64,000 nucleotides of DNA, taken from the NCBI RefSeq assembly GCF_029212575.1, contig NZ_JARGPK010000042.1, positions 62,001-126,000 on the forward strand, given 5' to 3'. This DNA is from Antarcticimicrobium sp. (GTDB lineage Bacteria; Pseudomonadota; Alphaproteobacteria; Rhodobacterales; Rhodobacteraceae). The notes beneath the pieces were generated by a model that made no database searches, had not been told where the DNA came from, and saw only the letters and a program-made list of their open reading frames with translations. Every line of letters begins with the position of its first letter. The first letter of the stretch is position 1. Shown here piece after piece: positions 59,432 to 64,000 of the stretch. The position numbers were made by a program, and so were the translations under genes.

Positions 59432-61555
59432 TCAGACCAGCCCGAAGGATGCGTAGGGCAGAAAGCGCACCGGGGTGCCCGGGGCGATCTCGGCCGCGCC
59501 GTCGGGCAGTTCGACCAGTCCGGTCGCCCAGGACAGCCCGCTGATCCGGCCGGAGCCCTCCGAACGGAACACCTCGGCGGCGCCCTCGGCGGTCAGGCGC
59601 GCGCGCAGGTACTCGCGGCGGCCCGGTTTCTTGGCCTTGGAAAAGGCCGCCGGGACGGCGAACCCCTGCGGCACCGTCCATCCCGCCCCGGCCATCAGCG
59701 AAAGGGCCGGCCGGGCGAAGACCAGGGCGCAGACCAGCGCCGCCACCGGGTTGCCGGGCAGGCCGAAGACCGGCGCCCCGCGCCATGTCGCCAAGGCCAG
59801 CGGACGGCCCGGTTTCAGTGCGATCCGCCAGCTGGACAGGGTGCCCTGTTCCCGCAGCAGGGCCGAAACGTGATCCTCGTCCCCGGCCGAGGCGCCCCCC
59901 GATGTCAGGATCACGTCGGCCTCGCGCGCACCTTCGTCCAGCCGCGCGGCAATGCGGGCCCGGTCGTCGCCGACCCGGCCCAGGTCGATCGCCTCGTACC
60001 CCCAGCCGCGCGCCAGGCTCAGCAGCATCGGGCGGTTGGCATCCCAGATCTGGTGCGGCCGCGCGGGCAGGTCGGGGGCGGAGACAATCTCGTCCCCGGT
60101 GGAGAGCACCCCCACCCGCAGCGGGCGGAACAGCTCGACCGATCCGATGCCCAGCGCCGAGAGCAGCGCCAGCTCGGGCGCGCGCCGGCGGTGCCCGGTC
60201 GGCAGCGCCTGCGCGCCTTCGGTGACATCCTCGCCGGCGGCACGGGTGTTGGCGCCGGGCTTCACCGGCCCGTCAAAGACCACCGCCGTGCCATCCGTCG
60301 CGGTGTCCTCCTCGAGCACCACGGTATCGACGCCCTCGGGCAGGATCGCCCCGGTCAGGATCCGCACCGCCGCGCCCCTTGGTACCGCGCCGTCAAAGGG
60401 TTGCCCGGCGGCGGCGCGCCCCGTGACCAGGGGCAGCCTTTGCGCGCCTTCGCCGGTGGCGGCATGGGCAAAGCCGTACCCGTCAACCGCGGAATTGGGC
60501 CGCGGCGGGTTCGATCGCCGCGCCACAGCCGGGGCGGCCAGAATGCGCCCCGCGGCCTCTGCCGTCGGGCGGGTCTCGGTGGCGGTGAGCGGGTGCAGCG
60601 CGGCCCGCAGCCTGTCCAGCGCCGCATCGACCGGCACCCAGTCCACCCCCTGCGGCAGGGCGAAACAATCGTTGCGCAGTCGCGGCGGGACGAGCGGCGG
60701 CGCAGCGGCCGCGCGGGCGGCGGCATCGAGGGCGGCCTGGTGACCCAGCCCGAGGATCCAGCCCTCCTCCGGGTCGCCCTCGCGCGTCATCGCGTCAAGA
60801 TCGGCGGGCTCCAGTGCCCGCAGCGCACTGGCCAGCACCCGAACCTGCGCGCGATCCTTGATCTCTTCCGGCTCGGCCAGATCGGCGACGGTTTTCCGGA
60901 TCAGCGACGGAAACACCTCGACCAGCGTGACGGGGGTGTCGCGCGTCTCGAAGGGCCGCACCGAGAGCGCCGCGCCGAACCGCCTGCGCAGCGCCTCAAG
61001 CCGGGCAATCCCCAGCAGCGCCTGCGAGCCGACCGAACCCACGCCCGCCAGCTTCCAGACCGGCTGTGCCCCCGGCGCATCGTCGCAAACGCGCCGCTCG
61101 CCAAAGGGGTTGGCATAGCCGGCCTTGGTGCGCGGCAGATCGGCAATGTCGCGGCCCAGCGGGTTGGCCCAGAACGGACCCTCGCCGGGGAACCGCCGGT
61201 TGATCTCGGCCGCCACGTCGAGCCTGTTGTTGCCGTTGTCGGCGCCGTCTTCGATCCGCGCCGCGATCTCGGCCCAGAGCGCAAGCGGATCGCCCCGGCC
61301 GGTCAGGGCGCGGGCAAATCCGCGCGGATAGGCAAAGGGGAAATCGAATCCGGCGAGCACCCGCCGCCCGCTGTCCATTTCGGCTGCGAACAGGGCGCAA
61401 AGCGCCTCGGTCGCCGCCTCGCGGGTGCGGTGGTAGCTGGTCGTCACCCCGCCGTCACAGGCCACGCCGATCCAGATCGCGTCCTTTGACGGCCGCACCG
61501 GCGAGGGCGTGGACGCGCCCGACCAGTCGGTGACGACAACGGTTTCAAAGCTCAC
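59432..61555 (-). CDS. moeA: MoeA molybdopterin molybdenumtransferase fused to an RNase-H-like (DUF429-like) domain
   Basis: 707-residue bifunctional-looking protein starting at a GTG (61555) that overlaps the mobB stop. Residues about 305-707 are a full MoeA, which inserts Mo or W into adenylylated molybdopterin: RPNSAVDGYGFAH, VTGRAAAGQPF, GAAVRILTGAILPEGVDTVV, GVLSTGDEIV, DANRPMLLSL, LTSGGASAGDEDHV and GLPGNPVAALV. Residues about 1-290 look like an RNase-H-fold DUF429 domain: VVVTDWSGAS, VLAGFDFPFAYP, TLVEVFPSLIR and GHQAALDAAARAA could supply the acidic triad. The N-terminal role is unknown; its assignment is inference. Confidence 0.85.
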   Translation of the reverse strand: MSFETVVVTDWSGASTPSPVRPSKDAIWIGVACDGGVTTSYHRTREAATEALCALFAAEMDSGRRVLAGFDFPFAYPRGFARALTGRGDPLALWAEIAARIEDGADNGNNRLDVAAEINRRFPGEGPFWANPLGRDIADLPRTKAGYANPFGERRVCDDAPGAQPVWKLAGVGSVGSQALLGIARLEALRRRFGAALSVRPFETRDTPVTLVEVFPSLIRKTVADLAEPEEIKDRAQVRVLASALRALEPADLDAMTREGDPEEGWILGLGHQAALDAAARAAAAPPLVPPRLRNDCFALPQGVDWVPVDAALDRLRAALHPLTATETRPTAEAAGRILAAPAVARRSNPPRPNSAVDGYGFAHAATGEGAQRLPLVTGRAAAGQPFDGAVPRGAAVRILTGAILPEGVDTVVLEEDTATDGTAVVFDGPVKPGANTRAAGEDVTEGAQALPTGHRRRAPELALLSALGIGSVELFRPLRVGVLSTGDEIVSAPDLPARPHQIWDANRPMLLSLARGWGYEAIDLGRVGDDRARIAARLDEGAREADVILTSGGASAGDEDHVSALLREQGTLSSWRIALKPGRPLALATWRGAPVFGLPGNPVAALVCALVFARPALSLMAGAGWTVPQGFAVPAAFSKAKKPGRREYLRARLTAEGAAEVFRSEGSGRISGLSWATGLVELPDGAAEIAPGTPVRFLPYASFGLV

Positions 61556-62046
61556 AGTCCGACCTCCCGCAGAATGAAATCGGCAATCGCCCCGGTGTCG
61601 TCGAGATCAAACACCGGCAGCGCAGCGCCGGGCAGCGGCGCATCGGCGGCGATGGCGCGGATGGTTTCGTTCCGCGTCGCCAGCGGCGGCCTGCCCGTGG
61701 CCCGGCGGTGCGCCTCGACCTTTCGGTGCGGTGCCCGCTTGTAGCCCTCGATCAGCACCAGATCGACGGGCGAAAGCCGCGCCAAAAGATCGTCCAGCGG
61801 CGGCTCGTCCTGCCCCCGCAACTCATGCATCAGCGCCCAGCGGCGGGGCGAGGCGAGCAGCACCTCGCGCGCGCCAGCCGCCCGGTGGCGATGGCTGTCG
61901 CGGCCCGGCTGGTCCACATCGGTGTCGTGATGGGCGTGCTTCACCGTCGAGACGGAAACCCCGCGCCCGCTGATCTCGCTCACCAGCCGCTCCATCAGCC
62001 CGGTCTTGCCGGCGTTCTTCCACCCGGTGACGCCATAGACCCTCAC
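61552..62046 (-). CDS. mobB: Molybdopterin-guanine dinucleotide biosynthesis protein MobB
   Basis: GTP-binding helper of MobA in bisMGD formation. 164 residues. The GTG start at 62046 overlaps the mobA stop (GTGA); the longer in-frame upstream sequence is mobA in another frame. The P-loop is VTGWKNAGKTGLMERLV (about 5-21), followed by VSTVKHAHHDTDVDQPGRDSHRH (about 32-54) with the conserved KHxHHD motif, and VDLVLIEGYKRAPHRKVEAHR (about 97-117). It is coupled to the moeA fusion downstream. Confidence 0.93.
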   Translation of the reverse strand: MRVYGVTGWKNAGKTGLMERLVSEISGRGVSVSTVKHAHHDTDVDQPGRDSHRHRAAGAREVLLASPRRWALMHELRGQDEPPLDDLLARLSPVDLVLIEGYKRAPHRKVEAHRRATGRPPLATRNETIRAIAADAPLPGAALPVFDLDDTGAIADFILREVGL

Positions 62047-62654
62047 AACAGCTCCGACAGGTGCTCGGCCCGGGCGACGTCCTCGGGCGTATTGACGTTG
62101 AAGAACGGATCGAACGGGCCGGTGGGAAACTCGGCCAGCCCGGCCTGATGCGCATCGGTCCACAGCACGATCTTGCGCAGCCCGCCTTTCAACGCGTCCC
62201 GCAGATCTTCGCGCAGGGCGACCGGCCAGAGGCCGAAGGTCGGGTGCCGCCAGAGCTTGCCGGCCGCGTCGCGCGAACCGGCCAGCGCCAGCCCATCGGG
62301 GCCCGCCGCCGCGCGCAGACGGGCAACGAGATCGTGGGGGAAGAACGGCGTGTCGGCGGCGGCGGTGACGATGGCGTCGACGCCCTCGGCGGCGGCCCAG
62401 TCAAGCCCGGCCAGAACCCCGGCCAGCGGACCGGGATACTCCGGCAGGCTGTCGGGCAGCACCGGCAGGGCGAACTCGGCGAACCGGGCCGGGTCGCCAT
62501 TGGCGTTGATCGCCAGCCGCGCGCATTGCGGCGCCAGCCGGGCGATCACATGGTCGATCAGGCGCAGATCGCGCACCCTGAGCAGCCCCTTGTCGCCGCC
62601 GCCCATCCGCGTGGCCTGGCCCCCGGCCAGGATGACACCCGCGACCTCAGTCAC
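62043..62654 (-). CDS. mobA: Molybdenum cofactor guanylyltransferase MobA
   Basis: Attaches GMP to molybdopterin to make MGD, required by both bisMGD formate dehydrogenases in the locus. 203 residues. The GTG at 62654 has AAGGG eight bases away; a GTG nine bases upstream is too close to that site. The signature VILAGGQATRMGGGDKGLL (about 6-24) binds GTP, DSLPEYPGPLAGVLAGLDW (about 72-90) and AAADTPFFPHDLV (about 101-113, metal Asp) follow. It overlaps fdhD by eight bases and mobB by four. Confidence 0.94.
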   Translation of the reverse strand: MTEVAGVILAGGQATRMGGGDKGLLRVRDLRLIDHVIARLAPQCARLAINANGDPARFAEFALPVLPDSLPEYPGPLAGVLAGLDWAAAEGVDAIVTAAADTPFFPHDLVARLRAAAGPDGLALAGSRDAAGKLWRHPTFGLWPVALREDLRDALKGGLRKIVLWTDAHQAGLAEFPTGPFDPFFNVNTPEDVARAEHLSELL

Positions 62655-63519
62655 CGCGCGCACCCTTGCGCCGGTGTTTCCCGTCCTCGACCGGGATGCT
62701 GGCCGGGTCGACGTCGCGCAACAGCCGCTCCTCTCCCGACAGGCAGACGAAACGCTGCCCGCGCATCCGCCCGATCAGGGTCAGGCCGACCTGCTGCGCG
62801 ATCTCCACCCCCCAGGCGGTGAAGCCCGAGCGCGAGGCCAGCGCCGGGATCCCCATGAGCGCGGTCTTGATCACCATCTCCGAGGTCAGCCGCCCGGTGG
62901 TGTAGAGGATCTTGTCCTGTGCCTCGATCCCGTGGCGGAACATGAACCCGGCGATCTTGTCCACCGCGTTGTGGCGACCGACATCCTCCATGTAAACCAA
63001 GGGCTTGTCCTGTCGGCATAGGACCGTGCCATGAATCGCGCCGGCCTCCAGGTACAGCGACGGCGTGGTGTTGATCTCTTTGGCCAGCGCGTAGAGCCAG
63101 CTTGTGCGCACCCCGGCCTGCGGCAGGCTCAGCCCCTCCAGCCCCTCCATCATGTCGCCAAAGACCGTGCCCACGGCGCAACCGCTGGTGCGGGTCTTTT
63201 TCTGGACCTTTTCCTCGTAAGAGGTCTCGCGCGCGGTGCGCACGACGACGGTTTCGATCTCGTCGTCGTAGTCTACCCCGGTCACCTCGTCATCCGCGCG
63301 CAGCATGCCCTGATTGCGCAGGAATCCCAGAGCCAGGTACTCGGGATAGTCACCGATGGTCATCGCGGTGACGATCTCCTGCCGGTTCAGGTAGATTGTC
63401 AGGGGCCGTTCCTCGACCACCGAGATTTCCACCTGTGCGCCGGTCTGGTCGGTGCCGGTGACACGACGGGTCAGCCGCGCATCCTGCGGATCGGGCAAAA
63501 AGGGAAACTCGGGCGGCAA
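62647..63519 (-). CDS. fdhD: Formate dehydrogenase accessory sulfurtransferase FdhD
   Basis: Transfers sulfur from IscS to the bisMGD cofactor so that formate dehydrogenase becomes active. About 290 residues, normal length. The sulfur-carrying cysteine is in RTSGCAVG; the usual CxxC is reduced to a single Cys here. TIGDYPEYLALGFLRNQGML, YMEDVGRHNAVDKIAGF and ILYTTGRLTSEMVIKTALMGIP are family motifs. The start is a TTG at 63519 with AGGAG about 10 bases upstream; no ATG or GTG fits before homology begins, and the frame farther upstream runs into the divergent gene. It heads fdhD-mobA-mobB-moeA. Confidence 0.9.
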   Translation of the reverse strand: MPPEFPFLPDPQDARLTRRVTGTDQTGAQVEISVVEERPLTIYLNRQEIVTAMTIGDYPEYLALGFLRNQGMLRADDEVTGVDYDDEIETVVVRTARETSYEEKVQKKTRTSGCAVGTVFGDMMEGLEGLSLPQAGVRTSWLYALAKEINTTPSLYLEAGAIHGTVLCRQDKPLVYMEDVGRHNAVDKIAGFMFRHGIEAQDKILYTTGRLTSEMVIKTALMGIPALASRSGFTAWGVEIAQQVGLTLIGRMRGQRFVCLSGEERLLRDVDPASIPVEDGKHRRKGARGD

Positions 63520-63606
63520 GGGCGGGGGGCTCCTGTCTGAGTGGCGTGTCTTTCCTGCTCGCGCGCTATCTTGTATGGGTGCCTGACCGGACGCAAGGGG
63601 AGAGCG

Positions 63607-64000
63607 ATGCTGGGATATGTTGTGGCCGAGGGGCGCGGCGCGGGCGATGCGGTGATCCGCGATGCGGCAAACCGGCTGGCCGCGCGGGGCCTGCCCCTGG
63701 CCGGGGCGGTGCAGGTGAACCTCGAGACCGACCCGAGCCGCAAATGCGACATGGAGCTTCATATCCTGTCCGGCACCGACGTGGTGCGCATCAATCAGAA
63801 CCTCGGCGTGCACTCGCACGGCTGCCGGCTTGATACCGAGGGGCTGGAACGTGCCGTCGGGCTGGTTGCGGCGGCGCTGGAGAAGGATCCGGCCCTTCTG
63901 ATCGTCAACAAGTTCGGCAAGCAGGAGCTTGACGGCCGCGGCTTTCGCCCGCTGATCGGCGAGGCTCTGGCAAGGGGCATCCCGGTCCTGACCGCGGTCG
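63607..64000 (+). CDS. DUF2478 protein (partial, runs off the window)
   Basis: Only the first 131 residues are present and no stop is reached. The sequence MLGYVVAEGRGAGDAVIRD, then AARGLPLAGAVQVN, CDMELHILSGTDVVRINQNLG, SHGCRLDTEGLERAV and LLIVNKFGKQELDGRGFRPLIGEAL matches the DUF2478 family. This family is often found with molybdate transport or molybdenum-enzyme genes and is related to small P-loop-like NTPases, although a classical Walker A is not visible here. GGGGAGAG precedes the ATG. It is divergent from fdhD, with 87 bases between the starts. Confidence 0.82.
   Translation, partial: MLGYVVAEGRGAGDAVIRDAANRLAARGLPLAGAVQVNLETDPSRKCDMELHILSGTDVVRINQNLGVHSHGCRLDTEGLERAVGLVAAALEKDPALLIVNKFGKQELDGRGFRPLIGEALARGIPVLTAV

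Noticed and set aside
1-64000. Insertion sequences, prophage, CRISPR arrays, toxin-antitoxin or restriction systems
   Set aside because: No transposase, spacer-repeat array or recognised defence gene was found; the accessory content is metabolic.

Overview
The window is GC-rich chromosomal DNA of an alphaproteobacterium, almost certainly order Rhodobacterales (roseobacter/Paracoccus/Rhodobacter group). The evidence is the RegB-SenC-RegA redox locus, AddAB instead of RecBCD, the hemJ / maf-aroE-coaE-dnaQ / secB / fxsA / Tim44-like / mltA / smr gene order that lies next to the chromosome origin in this order, a mitofilin-like gene beside hemD, and DUF6494/DUF6505-type small proteins. I see no insertion sequence, prophage, CRISPR array or integrase.

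Region 1 (about 1-11,700) is origin-proximal housekeeping. It holds hemJ, a 404-base gene-free spacer with an A+T-rich core and DnaA-like boxes (candidate oriC), the overlapping maf-aroE-coaE-dnaQ operon, secB, fxsA, a Tim44-like protein, mltA, an Smr protein, a lipoprotein esterase, hslUV, a capsule-synthesis-like protein and trxA. Region 2 (about 11,700-21,900) is one long leftward operon: PAS sensor, tsaE, amgK, murU, addB, addA. It joins tRNA modification, murein-sugar recycling and double-strand-break repair. A consensus CtrA box precedes it. Region 3 (about 21,900-35,200) holds the RegB/SenC/RegA redox regulators, a GT61 glycosyltransferase, a YfbR-like HD hydrolase, ahcY, DUF2853, tsaD-gpsA-yciI-EVE, hemD, a mitofilin-like protein with a (Glu-Ala)12 tandem repeat, a HemY-like TPR protein with a zinc ribbon, and tRNA-Thr(CGU).

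Region 4 (about 35,300-64,000) is a single-theme formate / molybdenum-tungsten locus. It encodes a tungstate-type ABC transporter (tupBCA) with a molybdate-sensor-like regulator; a membrane-bound, periplasmic formate dehydrogenase (fdhA, fdhB, fdhC) with its TAT-target peptide, TorD chaperone, DUF3305, DUF3306 and a multi-cluster ferredoxin; a cytochrome c; an Mrp/ApbC Fe-S carrier with three small partners; a soluble NAD-type formate dehydrogenase whose beta subunit is an FdsG-FdsB fusion, as in Methylorubrum FDH1; and the cofactor genes fdhD, mobA, mobB and a moeA fusion. A two-component system is split across the locus, with the response regulator at 38,774-40,108 and the kinase at 52,904-54,856. 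The regulator lacks the GAFTGA motif needed to work with sigma-54.

The best candidates for undescribed biology are in region 4. A GGACA-(A/T)3-type motif occurs as a pair 41 bp apart in both the tupB and the fdh upstream regions. There is a 41-residue membrane microprotein downstream of fdhC, three consecutive strong hairpins in the fdhB-fdhC spacer, and a MoeA fused to an RNase-H-like domain. Together they suggest one regulon coupling W/Mo uptake, cofactor insertion and two formate dehydrogenases. That regulon is inference; the individual sequence elements are visible.
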